Assembly: GCA_017469425.1 (NCBI GenBank)
Contig: JAFUGJ010000032.1
Location: 1 to 64,000 of the forward strand
Length of the DNA: 64,000 bases
Direction of reading: 5' to 3'
DNA from: Bacteroidales bacterium
GTDB taxonomy: Bacteria > Bacteroidota > Bacteroidia > Bacteroidales > UBA932
Part shown: positions 35,500 through 43,355 of the stretch, piece after piece
How the letters are laid out: each line of letters begins with the position of its first letter
Position numbering within the stretch: position 1 is the stretch's first letter
Made by a program: the position numbers and the translations under genes
The notes under the pieces: model-generated
Database searches by the model: none
The model's input: only the letters and a program-made list of their open reading frames with translations
Told to the model about the DNA's origin: nothing

Positions 35500-36767
35500 T
35501 TATGATTAAATCTATTGCAAGGCTCTCTGCAGCCATCCTGCTTGCAGGCCTCACTTTGGCCTCCTGCTCCAAGGACGGGGTAAAGTACCTCAGTTCCAAT
35601 GTTACCATCGACGAGTCCGGTCTTGCCGGTGCTCCTTCTCCCGAATCCTACAAGGTTACCTTTACCAACACCACTACCGAGGAAGTCGTGGAGGTGGAAA
35701 GTGAAGGCGTCAATGTACTCGTGGAAAAACTTACCAAGGGCGTATATGATGTCGTCGCCCAGGCTCAGTTCAGCTATGCGGGATATGCCTACAACTACAT
35801 CGGCACCGCAAGGAATGTGACCGTCGACACCGACGGCTTCGAGATTGTGGTAAAGGTTGCCGCAACCAAGGCCGCCGCCCTCGTCGTGAAGGAAGTTTAC
35901 TACAACTCCTGCAAGGACGACAACAACGCCAACCTGATGAAGGACTTCTATCTCGAAATCTACAACAATTCCGACCAGGTCGTCTATGCCGACGGGATTG
36001 CTCTTGCAATGACTTGCAGCCCTTTGACTTATGAGTGGAAATACGAAGCCGGCGCATACACCGACAAAGAGGGGAACACCTTCGATGTTGGCATAGCCAA
36101 TGACGACCAGTATGTTTTCCTCACCAACACCGTATGGCAGATTCCCGGCAAGGGCAGCGATTATCCCGTTGCTCCGGGCGAGTCGGTCGTGATTGCCGGT
36201 TATGCCATGGACCATACCACAGTCGCCAAGGAATCCATCAACCTCAGCACTGCCGATTTCGAAACCTACTGTGACCATTACGGAGAAAAAGGCCAGGTTG
36301 ACTGCAAGGCAATCAACATGAATCTCGTCGCTCCCGTAGTTGCTCCCACGAACAATTTCTGGCTCACCGTCACCGGACGCGGCTTTGTGATTTTCCATCA
36401 AGACGCTCCCATCCGCGGAACCGACTTCATCCGTTCTTCCAACTATCCCACTTCCCTTGGTCTTGAAGTTCTCAAGAGCGATGTCATTGATGCCGTCGAC
36501 CTGGTTGCCAATGCTACCACCAAGAAATGGGTTGATGAGACTCTCGATGCAGGAAAGGTTCTCAGCCAGGGCAATTACTGCGGCAAGAGCGTGCTCCGCA
36601 AGGTGGCTTCCACCACGGAGGATGGCCGCGTGATCCTGCAGGACACCAACAACTCCACGGAGGACTTCATCACCTGCGAAGATGCAAGCCTTGAAAACAA
36701 GACCAAGCAGATTCGCCGCTTCGGTGCAGGCAGGCCCTCATGGAGCACCTGGACAACAGCCCAGTAG
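35496..36767 (+). CDS. DUF4876-like lipoprotein
   Basis: A 423-residue lipoprotein (lipobox TLASC). Starts overlap: ATGA at 35,496 overlaps the receptor stop, and a second ATG at 35,502 is equally usable. The N-terminal part, about 25-130, is Ig-like; the rest, starting LVVKEVYYNSCKDDNNANLMKDFYLEIYNNSD, is typical of DUF4876, lipoproteins encoded just after TonB-dependent receptors. The end carries RRFGAGRPSWSTW. It probably forms the surface ligand-binding partner of the receptor, in the role SusD plays for SusC; this is inferred from position. Confidence 0.8.
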   Translation: MIMIKSIARLSAAILLAGLTLASCSKDGVKYLSSNVTIDESGLAGAPSPESYKVTFTNTTTEEVVEVESEGVNVLVEKLTKGVYDVVAQAQFSYAGYAYNYIGTARNVTVDTDGFEIVVKVAATKAAALVVKEVYYNSCKDDNNANLMKDFYLEIYNNSDQVVYADGIALAMTCSPLTYEWKYEAGAYTDKEGNTFDVGIANDDQYVFLTNTVWQIPGKGSDYPVAPGESVVIAGYAMDHTTVAKESINLSTADFETYCDHYGEKGQVDCKAINMNLVAPVVAPTNNFWLTVTGRGFVIFHQDAPIRGTDFIRSSNYPTSLGLEVLKSDVIDAVDLVANATTKKWVDETLDAGKVLSQGNYCGKSVLRKVASTTEDGRVILQDTNNSTEDFITCEDASLENKTKQIRRFGAGRPSWSTWTTAQ

Positions 36768-36770
36768 CAG

Positions 36771-38276
36771 ATGAAAAGACTCCTGTATAACGCATTCCTG
36801 ATGCTCCTGCCCCTCGCGGCGGGAGCGCAGGAGCGTGCCGTATCCGACAGGGCCTTCGTGGAAAACATCGTTTCCCGGGCCCTGTGGATGGGTACGGACA
36901 ATGCGGCGGGCCTTGCGGTTCAGCCCGTGCACGAATTCAATACCCTGGACTTCAGTTATGGCATTGAAGACGGCAGCCACGCGCTGTATCAGGAAGGCAC
37001 GCATACCGGAGACTTCTGCTTCGACACCCGGGGTGCATTGGCCGTTGGGCGCATGCAGCTCTGGGGGCAGTTCAGTTACGACAACATTACGGTAAAGGAC
37101 AGCCGTTTCAATACGGTTCTCTTCGACCCCTTCGACGAAAGGGAGGTCTTCTATGTTGCAGACCCCAATCCGAGCGGATTCCGGCGCCAGGTGTACAACA
37201 TGCAGTTCAAGGCCGCCATGCCGCTTACACGCGGTATGTTTGCCGGGCTCCATGTAAAATATACCGACCGCATCGGCGCCAAGCAGGTTGACCCCCGTTC
37301 GGAGAGCTACAAATACAGCCTGGATGTCCGGCCTTCGCTCGTGTATGTGTCCGGGAGCAATACATTCGGCATTTCCAGCTTTTATTCCAATATGTTCGAG
37401 CGTACTGTTCCGACGCTGAGCAATGCCTCGGAAATCCAGGATGTCTATGTGTTGAGGGGCCTTGGCAACTATGTGTCGGACATTGTGGGGTCCGGAGGGC
37501 TGTCCACACTGTTCTACCGCAGCAACACCTATGGCGGAGCAGTCCAGTACGGGCGCGACGGGAAGCTGCTCGTGGAGCTAAAGGCTTCGCACAGTTCCAC
37601 TCACGGCAGCGAAAGCGCTACCCAGCCCTACAAACTCGGCTCCACCGCCATGCTTGATGCAGGTTTCGGACTGCAGTACCTTCTGCCCTCCGGAAAAATT
37701 TCCGCTCAGGCATCTTACCGCAGCACCGACGCCACCGAATACAGCCAAATCCACAACCTCAGTACCGGAGAATATGAGGTAAAGGCTTCGTCGGTAACTG
37801 CAAATTATTCGGGAATCTCCGCCAGCGCCGCCTACGAGCACTATCTCGGGGCATCCGACTCCGCCCCCTATGTCTGGAAATTTGCAGGGAGCGTCGCATG
37901 GGATGCAAAGGATGATATCTATTATCTCCCGGAAACGGTATTTTCCTACAGCAACTTATCCGTTCTCCTGAATGCCAGCAGAAGGTTCTCCTTCGCTTCG
38001 TCCGTCCTGAGAGCCGGTCTGTCCGGGGGATATAAACTCGCGGTGGGCTCCAATTACGAATACGCAGGCATCCATGCCGCCGACCCTCCTGCGTCCGATT
38101 GGTATCCGCATGATATTGAGATACTTGGTGCATCCTGCGCCAGGGCCGGAGTCTCTGCCGACTGGGCAAAAGCGGTCAAGGCCGGAACTTCCGTGAATGT
38201 CAATGCGTCGGCAGAATATCTTTTCTCCGACAAGGGCCGGTTGTTTGCAAGCGTCGGCCTCGGCCTTGTTTTCTAA
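36771..38276 (+). CDS. DUF6850-like outer-membrane beta-barrel protein
   Basis: A 501-residue protein with a signal peptide ending AAGAQ. The body has alternating beta-strand patterns throughout (GRMQLWGQFSYDNITVKD, KLLVELKASHSST, ISASAAYEHYLGAS) and ends with ASVGLGLVF, a terminal aromatic as required for outer-membrane insertion. It lies 3 bp after the DUF4876-like gene, the usual partner of this family, and closes the operon that began at 30,648. A transport or channel role is likely but unproven. The stop overlaps the convergent sialidase remnant by 4 bp. Confidence 0.75.
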   Translation: MKRLLYNAFLMLLPLAAGAQERAVSDRAFVENIVSRALWMGTDNAAGLAVQPVHEFNTLDFSYGIEDGSHALYQEGTHTGDFCFDTRGALAVGRMQLWGQFSYDNITVKDSRFNTVLFDPFDEREVFYVADPNPSGFRRQVYNMQFKAAMPLTRGMFAGLHVKYTDRIGAKQVDPRSESYKYSLDVRPSLVYVSGSNTFGISSFYSNMFERTVPTLSNASEIQDVYVLRGLGNYVSDIVGSGGLSTLFYRSNTYGGAVQYGRDGKLLVELKASHSSTHGSESATQPYKLGSTAMLDAGFGLQYLLPSGKISAQASYRSTDATEYSQIHNLSTGEYEVKASSVTANYSGISASAAYEHYLGASDSAPYVWKFAGSVAWDAKDDIYYLPETVFSYSNLSVLLNASRRFSFASSVLRAGLSGGYKLAVGSNYEYAGIHAADPPASDWYPHDIEILGASCARAGVSADWAKAVKAGTSVNVNASAEYLFSDKGRLFASVGLGLVF

Positions 38277-38752
38277 CGCACTGCCGTAAAGTCTATCCTT
38301 TCGTAAGGACCTTCCTCACCGGTTTCGTAAAGAACTCCGGTGATTGTTTTTATGGGCCATACGGGGCTCTCCCACAGGATTACGAGGTCGGAGTAGGCGG
38401 CAGGGCCTTCGGTAATGGTGCAAAACGGCGTCCAGGTTTGCCCGTGACCGTCGATGTCTTTGTGAATCACGAGATTGCGCCGTGCGTCGGTGGTTGAAGG
38501 ATTGGAAAAGTAGAGCCTGCCCTTCCTGTCTGAAATCTGGCTGCCCTGGCAGTTCGGGTCGGGAAGCCCCATCTTCCAGATGTCCGGCTCCGGGGTGAGG
38601 TTGCGGCGTATGAACATGCCGAGACGCCTGCCGCTGCGCTTCCTGCCGTCGGGATACCATTCCCGCATGTTGAGAAGAAGTTCCCCGTCGGGGAAATAGA
38701 TGCATTTCCCTTTATTCTGAATATCAAGCAGATAGCAATTTATGCTTTTCAT
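38273..38752 (-). pseudogene. 3' remnant of a sialidase (GH33-like) gene cut by the mobile element
   Basis: The 159-codon frame encodes the C-terminal part of a bacterial exo-sialidase: FPDGELLLNMRE, DPNCQGSQISDRKGRLYFSNPSTTDARRNL, GPAAYSDLVILWES, TGVLYETGEEGPYERIDFT. The beta-propeller N-terminal half with the catalytic Asp and arginines is missing. Sialidase-like sequence begins near FPDGE (about 38,706); the preceding MKSINCYLLDIQNKGK is unlike sialidase and probably comes from the inserted DNA. The frame has no plausible signal peptide. The missing part should lie beyond 64 kb if the insertion was simple. Confidence 0.8.
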
Positions 38753-38754
38753 TT

Positions 38755-38792
38755 TTGTCCCCCAATTGTCCCCATAATTCGTGAGGGGACAA
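38755..38792. repeat. Cluster of three TTGTCCCC sites at the element edge (possible attachment or recombinase site)
   Basis: TTGTCCCC occurs at 38,755-38,762 and 38,766-38,773 in direct orientation, 11 bp apart, and as its complement GGGGACAA at 38,785-38,792, which forms an 8-bp inverted repeat around 11 bp. This lies within about 50-90 bp of the last sialidase-like codon, where a tyrosine-recombinase core or arm site would be expected. Confidence 0.45.
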
Positions 38793-38829
38793 AATTTTTG
38801 CTTTTTATGCTCCGTCCTGGAGTTTTAAT

Positions 38830-38867
38830 AAAAAAGGTGCGGCCAAGCCAAAAGGTGATGCCGCACC
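38830..38867 (-). terminator. Intrinsic terminator
   Basis: Perfect 8-bp stem GGTGCGGC / GCCGCACC with a 16-nt loop, followed on the minus strand by TTTTTTATT. Confidence 0.7.
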
Positions 38868-38903
38868 CGGTGTTGACAAATGAAGTCTGGCACCAGACCT
38901 CAC
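38830..38903 (-). ncRNA. Candidate small RNA with intrinsic terminator
   Basis: Reading on the minus strand: TAAATTTG (38,915-38,908), then a GTCTGG TG CCAGAC hairpin, then GGTGCGGC (38,867-38,860) and GCCGCACC (38,843-38,836) forming a perfect 8-bp stem followed by six T. This predicts a transcript of about 70 nt just inside the element edge. No reading frame. The promoter lacks a clear TTG at -33. The terminator could instead serve longer minus-strand transcripts, but no minus-strand gene lies just upstream. Confidence 0.45.
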
Positions 38904-39056
38904 TTTGCAAATTTACGAATTTATTTGAAAAGGAGTGAAATCATTGTCGTGACCATGCAGCAATAGCGGCATGATACTATCTGATGTTTCTCTTCCGATT
39001 ATCGCGTTTTATTCGTATCTTAGTATTGCCGACCTGCAACCTAAACCCTGTGCCCT

Positions 39057-39665
39057 ATGAAAATCTTAATCGACAACGGACACGGCCGGGAAACTGCAGG
39101 AAAGCGCTCTCCTGATGGCCGCCTCCTTGAATGGTCTTACAACCGCGAAATCGCCCGCCGAGTTGTAGCCGAACTCCAAGCCCAACACTATTACGCTTCC
39201 CTCCTGGTTCCAGAGGATGAAGACATCTCCCTCGCTGAGCGCTGCCGGAGAGCCAACCGCGTTTGCTCCGAGCTGGGCCACCGGAACGTCTGCCTGGTTT
39301 CCATCCACGTGAACGCCGCAGGCCGGGGCGATAAATGGTACAATGCCACCGGCTGGTGCTGCTACACAAGCAAAGGCCAGACCGAGGGCGACAAACTGGC
39401 TGACTGTCTCTGCCATGCAGCTGCACGAATCCTTCACGGCCACAAGATGCGCTTTGACTACAGCGACGGAGATCCGGACCAGGAAAGCAATTTCGACATC
39501 CTCCGAAACACGGCCTGCGCCGCCTGCCTGACGGAGAACGGATTTATGGACTGCCGAGAATCGCTGGAGTTCCTTCTCAGCGACAAAGGAAAAGCCGCCA
39601 TTGTCCAGCTCCACGTCGAAGGCATCAATGCCTATGTGGACAGCTGCAGCACAGGCGAAGATTAG
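39057..39665 (+). CDS. N-acetylmuramoyl-L-alanine amidase (Amidase_3, endolysin-type)
   Basis: A 202-residue zinc amidase that cuts the bond between muramic acid and the stem peptide. Zinc ligands His9 (DNGHG), Glu25 (LLEW) and His84 (SIHVNA); catalytic Glu160 in TENGFM. There is no signal peptide, as for endolysins released by a holin. It is a single catalytic domain without a wall-binding domain. It is the only + strand gene of the left arm and converges with the minus-strand operon that encodes holin- and spanin-like proteins. Such amidases are common in Bacteroidales prophages and islands. Confidence 0.92.
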   Translation: MKILIDNGHGRETAGKRSPDGRLLEWSYNREIARRVVAELQAQHYYASLLVPEDEDISLAERCRRANRVCSELGHRNVCLVSIHVNAAGRGDKWYNATGWCCYTSKGQTEGDKLADCLCHAAARILHGHKMRFDYSDGDPDQESNFDILRNTACAACLTENGFMDCRESLEFLLSDKGKAAIVQLHVEGINAYVDSCSTGED

Positions 39666-39693
39666 TCCCTGACAAATTCCCTACCCGCGACGC

Positions 39694-39713
39694 GGTATGC
39701 GCTGGCGCGTTCC
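39694..39713. repeat. 20-bp dispersed repeat, copy 1
   Basis: GGTATGCGCTGGCGCGTTCC is found identically at 61,649-61,668, where it lies inside the DUF3987 gene. Both copies sit in CG-rich surroundings. Confidence 0.55.
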
Positions 39714-39742
39714 GGCCTTGTTCGCGGCTCGTTCCTCCTACG

Positions 39743-39778
39743 AAAAAGCCCTGACTACCTCTTGCGGATAGTCAGGGC
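39743..39778 (-). terminator. Intrinsic terminator of the minus-strand lysis operon
   Basis: Perfect 10-bp stem (GCCCTGACTA at 39,748-39,757 and TAGTCAGGGC at 39,769-39,778, 11-nt loop) followed on the minus strand by TTTTT. It lies 32 bp after the stop of the gene at 39,811 and 83 bp after the convergent amidase gene. Confidence 0.85.
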
Positions 39779-39810
39779 AATTCATAAAAGGTGGCCTTCA
39801 GGCCGGAAGG

Positions 39811-40524
39811 TCAGTCACCCTCACCGGCAGGCTCGGCGGCGGGTTCCCACTTGGTCTCGGCCAGCATCACGCCGGACTTCTCGCCGGTGCCGGAGTTGAC
39901 GTAGTAGTAGCGGAAGAAGATCTTCGGGGCCGCAGCACTGGGAGTGCCGTACTTGGCCACATAGTCGGCACGGATGTCGATGACGGAGGCGCCGGGCTCC
40001 TCGACCAGCTTCACTGCGGAAGCCTTGCTGTGGGCGCGGGTGACACCGTTGGACTGGCCTTCGGTGGCCTCAATCACGAGGAAGATACCGCCGTTGTCGG
40101 CGATGGCCTGGTCCAGCTTGAAGGTGAAAGTGTCACCGTTGCAGACGATGGTGGCCCCGGAAGGGTTCTCCACGCCCACCAGTTCGGGAGGAGTCACCTC
40201 AGGCTGGCCGCCACAGGCCACGATCCAGTAGTTGAGGCGGGTGAACAGGTTGGCACCGGAGATCTTGGCCTTGGTGCCCAGCACGGAACGGCCTTCCTGA
40301 GAGAGGGCCAGTTTGTTCCACGCCAGCAGCTGGGCCGGAGTCAGGCTCTTCCACATGGTCGTAAGTCTCTTAAAGACTCCCTTGACCTTGGCTTGGTCTG
40401 CGGTACGCACGGAGCCGCCGTAACCACGGTTGCGGATATACTTGCGGCTCTTCATCTTTGCCGCGGTAACGCCCTTGGCGCTGCCGGACATTTCCTCAAA
40501 TGCAATCGAAGGGATATACTTCAT
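39811..40524 (-). CDS. Unknown protein with SGSAKGVT N-terminal module (DUF6266-like?)
   Basis: A 237-residue protein without signal peptide. The N-terminal ~95 residues (IPSIAFEEMSGSAKGVTAAKMKSRKYIR, LTPAQLLAWNKLA, SVLGTKAKISGANLFTRLN) are shared with the proteins at 42,161 and more weakly at 43,356. The pattern recalls DUF6266 proteins of Bacteroidota, which is tentative. The C-terminal half is a beta-sandwich-like region (VCNGDTFTFKLDQAI, PKIFFRYYYVNSGTGEKSG). It overlaps the spanin-like gene by 4 bp and ends the operon. Possible structural or surface protein; function unknown. Confidence 0.6.
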   Translation of the reverse strand: MKYIPSIAFEEMSGSAKGVTAAKMKSRKYIRNRGYGGSVRTADQAKVKGVFKRLTTMWKSLTPAQLLAWNKLALSQEGRSVLGTKAKISGANLFTRLNYWIVACGGQPEVTPPELVGVENPSGATIVCNGDTFTFKLDQAIADNGGIFLVIEATEGQSNGVTRAHSKASAVKLVEEPGASVIDIRADYVAKYGTPSAAAPKIFFRYYYVNSGTGEKSGVMLAETKWEPAAEPAGEGD

Positions 40525-40994
40525 AAGGATTTAAGTTTTGGGTTGTTAAACAAAATGATATAAATCAGCGCTGTAATTAGCAATATCATAAATACGCCTC
40601 CGGCTTTCATCTTGAGAGTCTGCCACCAACTCAATTTGGCAGGGACTTCGACGGTCACGGTCTGCACCCGGTCACGGTACACCAGCGAATCCCTCACGAT
40701 TTCCTTGGTTTGGACTTCCACAGGCTCCCTGACAGGCTTTGTTTGCAAGGAATGATGCAGAACACCAGCAGAGACCGAAGCCTCGGATTTGGCGTATTTG
40801 TTTTCCGGAACGGACGCGGTATCGAGCGTGGCCACCTTCTCGATGATGACCGGCAGCTCAAAATAGGCGGTGTCTCTCACAACTCGCTCCACGGTCTTCA
40901 CCTCCACCTTGGCACTGTCACGGCTCGGAAGGGGCCGTGCAGTACCGCAAGCGGAAAGAAGAAGGGCGAATAGCAGGATGGCGGAGGGTTTCAT
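40521..40994 (-). CDS. Unimolecular spanin-like lipoprotein (u-spanin candidate)
   Basis: A 157-residue protein with a lipobox at the N-terminus (LLSAC, Cys16) and one transmembrane helix at the C-terminus (about 132-149, GGVFMILLITALIYIILF). The periplasmic middle is charged and extended (VKTVERVVRDTAYFELPVIIEK, EVQTKEIVRDSLVYRDRVQTV). Lipid anchor in the outer membrane plus C-terminal inner-membrane helix is the defining build of phage u-spanins, which fuse the two membranes at lysis. It lies between the holin-like gene and the gene at 39,811. The open frame extends upstream to 41,249 through repeat DNA; the ATG at 40,994 is the only start with a lipoprotein signal. Confidence 0.65.
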   Translation of the reverse strand: MKPSAILLFALLLSACGTARPLPSRDSAKVEVKTVERVVRDTAYFELPVIIEKVATLDTASVPENKYAKSEASVSAGVLHHSLQTKPVREPVEVQTKEIVRDSLVYRDRVQTVTVEVPAKLSWWQTLKMKAGGVFMILLITALIYIILFNNPKLKSL

Positions 40995-41014
40995 GGTTGG
41001 TTCAGGTTGTTGGA

Positions 41015-41040
41015 GATTCTTCGCTTCGCTCAGAATGACA
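41015..41040. repeat. Dispersed 26-bp repeat, copy 1
   Basis: GATTCTTCGCTTCGCTCAGA followed by ATGACA, identical to 60,151-60,176. On the complementary strand it reads in frame as VILSEAKNL, a peptide seen in many spurious protein predictions because this repeat is widespread in bacterial genomes. Confidence 0.75.
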
Positions 41041-41117
41041 TTCAGAACGGTTCGTAATGACATTCGGAATACTTCATAATGACGTTCAGGACTATTCAGA
41101 ATGGCTTTCAGAGGAAG
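41030..41117. repeat. Four imperfect 22-bp tandem repeats
   Basis: Units start at 41,030, 41,052, 41,074 and 41,096 and follow TC(A/G)(G/T)AATGACATTC(A/G)GAA. The array fills the holin-spanin gap and its last unit runs into the 3' end of the holin-like gene. It grows out of the 26-bp dispersed repeat. Confidence 0.75.
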
Positions 41118-41370
41118 ATTTCGGATGCAGTTCGTTGAGGATTTCGGCGTGGAACTTCTGGAGTTTGACATCATACGAAGCCTTGACGCCAAGGATGGCA
41201 CCGCAGAGGACCAGCAGCTCGCTGACAATGGAAATGGCGCTGTTGGCAATCTCTCCCAGCGGCGGAATCAGGAACAGGCAGACCGAGGCAATCACGATGC
41301 CGGCGGAGAAGCTGGCAATGGCGATGATGCCCTGCAATCTGGTGAGTTCTATGCGTGTCTTCTGGCTCAT
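41092..41370 (-). CDS. Two-transmembrane holin-like protein
   Basis: A 92-residue protein with two hydrophobic segments (about 14-34, IIAIASFSAGIVIASVCLFL, and about 46-63, ISIVSELLVLCGAILGV) and a charged C-terminal tail (VKLQKFHAEILNELHPKSSSE). Size, topology and place beside a spanin-like gene and within 1.5 kb of an amidase fit a class II holin, which would make inner-membrane holes to release the endolysin. Sequence alone does not prove this. It starts 18 bp after the stop of the upstream gene. Confidence 0.55.
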   Translation of the reverse strand: MSQKTRIELTRLQGIIAIASFSAGIVIASVCLFLIPPLGEIANSAISIVSELLVLCGAILGVKASYDVKLQKFHAEILNELHPKSSSESHSE

Positions 41371-41388
41371 GGCTTGGAATAATATGGC

Positions 41389-42138
41389 TTAGTCACCCTC
41401 TCCCTTGATTAGGAACGCATACGAGAACACATCGTTGCCAGTGTTGCTGAAGCCCAAGTTCCTGTCTTTGGCCCGGCTCAGCCAGCTGCCATTCTCAATG
41501 TGGGTGTCCATGCAGCCGCCGAGTATCCTGTGATCACTGTACAATGCGGACATCAACGGAACATCTGCTGTGATATCCTTCGGGAGATTGTCAAACACGA
41601 CGCTCACGTCCTTGTCATCCACGCTGTAGCTGAGGTAGTCCACCATCAGATGGAGAAACACCCACTTGTCAAACTCCACGACAAAGGTCTCGGTATAGTC
41701 GAAGCGGATATCGCTGTTGGCGGGCACCGTGGAAAGTTTCTTGTAGGTTCCCTGCCTCTGCGCTTGCTCCAGCCCAAGCTGGCAGTAGAGCGAATGGATG
41801 AAGATATTGATTTCCGGGAACTCGTCGAATACCGGCAGCTTCTCGATGCACAGCGTATGGGCGTCCTTGATCCAGGACTTCGCAAAGGTCCCCATGTCGT
41901 AGTTGTAGGCGTTGCCGTAATAGACCTTTTCCACCTTGCGCTGGATGACGACCGGCGTAACGGTGCTACGCTCCAGATTAAGGGTGGGCACGGTGATTTC
42001 CAGCGCCTTTGCGGCCTTGTACTCCTCATTCTGCGGATTCACTGTGAATTTGGCATTCAATACCAGATAATTCTGCTCCCGGACCTGCTTGAACGCAATG
42101 ACAGGCGCACCAAAGTTGTTTGCTATACTGTTGAACAT
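41389..42138 (-). CDS. Unknown protein, possible structural protein
   Basis: A 249-residue soluble protein without signal or membrane segment, starting MFNSIANNFGAPVIAFKQVREQNYLVLNAKFTVNPQN and ending GNDVFSYAFLIKGEGD. It is rich in beta-strand patterns and aromatic residues. It shares the closing EGD with the gene at 39,811. No family is recognised. It lies between two genes of the SGSAKGVT type in one minus-strand operon, so it probably works with them. Confidence 0.55.
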   Translation of the reverse strand: MFNSIANNFGAPVIAFKQVREQNYLVLNAKFTVNPQNEEYKAAKALEITVPTLNLERSTVTPVVIQRKVEKVYYGNAYNYDMGTFAKSWIKDAHTLCIEKLPVFDEFPEINIFIHSLYCQLGLEQAQRQGTYKKLSTVPANSDIRFDYTETFVVEFDKWVFLHLMVDYLSYSVDDKDVSVVFDNLPKDITADVPLMSALYSDHRILGGCMDTHIENGSWLSRAKDRNLGFSNTGNDVFSYAFLIKGEGD

Positions 42139-42160
42139 ATTGCTTCAATAGGTTAGGAAG

Positions 42161-43225
42161 TTACTCTTGATAAATCACGCCCGGACCGAACACTTCCGTC
42201 GGCTTCCTGTAATCCCCACCCCGGTGGCTGTAAGAGACTTCCGTTCCGTCCCAGGAGTTGTACATGGTCACCACATAGGACTGCGGCTTGAGGTTTCCGT
42301 CCTCGCCGCATCCGCGCCCGGCACACATTGAGCGGACCAGCAGCGCGGCATCCAGCTTTTCGGGATATTTGACAACGGAGGACGCCACGTTGCTGTGGCC
42401 GAGGAGCACGGCGTCATGCTGAACAACCGGGCCGCCTGTAGAATAATCCAGCACGAAGGAAGATACATGGGTCTCCTCCGGGTCAGTGTTGGCAAGGGTC
42501 AGTTTCACCCGCTTGGCAAGCCCTGCGGAAGCCTCCTCTCCCTCTCCCACGCAGATGACCGAATCCCGGAACGCCTCACCGACGAAGCCGTTTTCCGTGT
42601 TCATCCAGTAGGTCTCTACGAAAATCTTCTGCCCGGAAACAGGCTTTACTCCCAGCGTCTTGAGATAGAAGGTCGTCACGTCCGTCACGCCCCAGTCATC
42701 CTCTGCCTCGGTGGTGATGATCACCGTCTTGCTCCAGCCGCTGGAGATACCGGCGCTCTGCGGTGAGGACATCTTCACCACGAGTTTATACGGCGATGCC
42801 TGACGATTGATATTGGAAAACGCCACCAGCTCCGGCGTAACGACAACGGCCTCGTAATCCACATTGGGCACGGCCTCCATAGAAAGCGGAGCATCCGCAA
42901 TGATGGACTCTCCGGCCATCACGCGGTTGGCGTTCAGCCGAACATACAGGTTGATGGCCGACAGCTGGGCCTTCTGCCCGAAGACCGAAGCACCGGAAGT
43001 GTGCTGCGCCAGTTTCTCCCACTGGAGCATCTGATCAGCGGTCAGCGTCTTGTAAGACTTGGTAATCTTGGAAATGGAGGCCCTGCGAACCACTTGGGCT
43101 GCCGTGGCCACTCCTGTGGGCCAAGACCGGACCGAAAGGATGCTGCGGCCGCCGACCTGTCTGGCCGTAACACCCTTTGCGGAACCGGAAAAGCCCCCGA
43201 AAGCGATGGAAGGAAGGGCAATCAT
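42161..43225 (-). CDS. Unknown protein with SGSAKGVT N-terminal module, long form
   Basis: A 354-residue paralog of the protein at 39,811. The shared N-terminus is LPSIAFGGFSGSAKGVTARQVGGRSILSVR, then LTADQMLQWEKLA and SVFGQKAQLSAINLYVRLN. It is followed by two or three beta-rich segments, which could be Ig-like. There is no signal peptide. A consensus promoter lies 45 bp upstream. A repeated N-terminal module with variable C-termini suggests a common anchoring or assembly part and different display or binding parts; this is inference. Confidence 0.6.
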   Translation of the reverse strand: MIALPSIAFGGFSGSAKGVTARQVGGRSILSVRSWPTGVATAAQVVRRASISKITKSYKTLTADQMLQWEKLAQHTSGASVFGQKAQLSAINLYVRLNANRVMAGESIIADAPLSMEAVPNVDYEAVVVTPELVAFSNINRQASPYKLVVKMSSPQSAGISSGWSKTVIITTEAEDDWGVTDVTTFYLKTLGVKPVSGQKIFVETYWMNTENGFVGEAFRDSVICVGEGEEASAGLAKRVKLTLANTDPEETHVSSFVLDYSTGGPVVQHDAVLLGHSNVASSVVKYPEKLDAALLVRSMCAGRGCGEDGNLKPQSYVVTMYNSWDGTEVSYSHRGGDYRKPTEVFGPGVIYQE

Positions 43226-43270
43226 AGGTTAAAGTTTAAGTTTAGGTCAAGTGTTCTTTCTCTCTGATTG

Positions 43271-43301
43271 CAAATATAATAAATTAAATAGACAATTCAA
43301 A
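43271..43301 (-). promoter_or_regulatory. Consensus Bacteroidota promoter
   Basis: On the minus strand, TTTG, a 19-bp spacer, then TATATTTG (43,278-43,271). This is close to the ideal -33/-7 arrangement. It drives the gene at 43,225 and probably the holin/spanin operon down to the terminator at 39,743, with a leader of about 40 nt. Confidence 0.7.
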
Positions 43302-43355
43302 CACAACGACTTGAATTGCCTTATCTAAAGAGTGGCTTTAAGTTAATTTTCTCCC

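Noticed and set aside
40995..41249. N-terminal extension of the spanin-like frame
   Set aside because: It is translated repeat DNA (VILSEAKNL-type peptide) and the antisense of the holin-like gene; the lipobox follows the ATG at 40,994.
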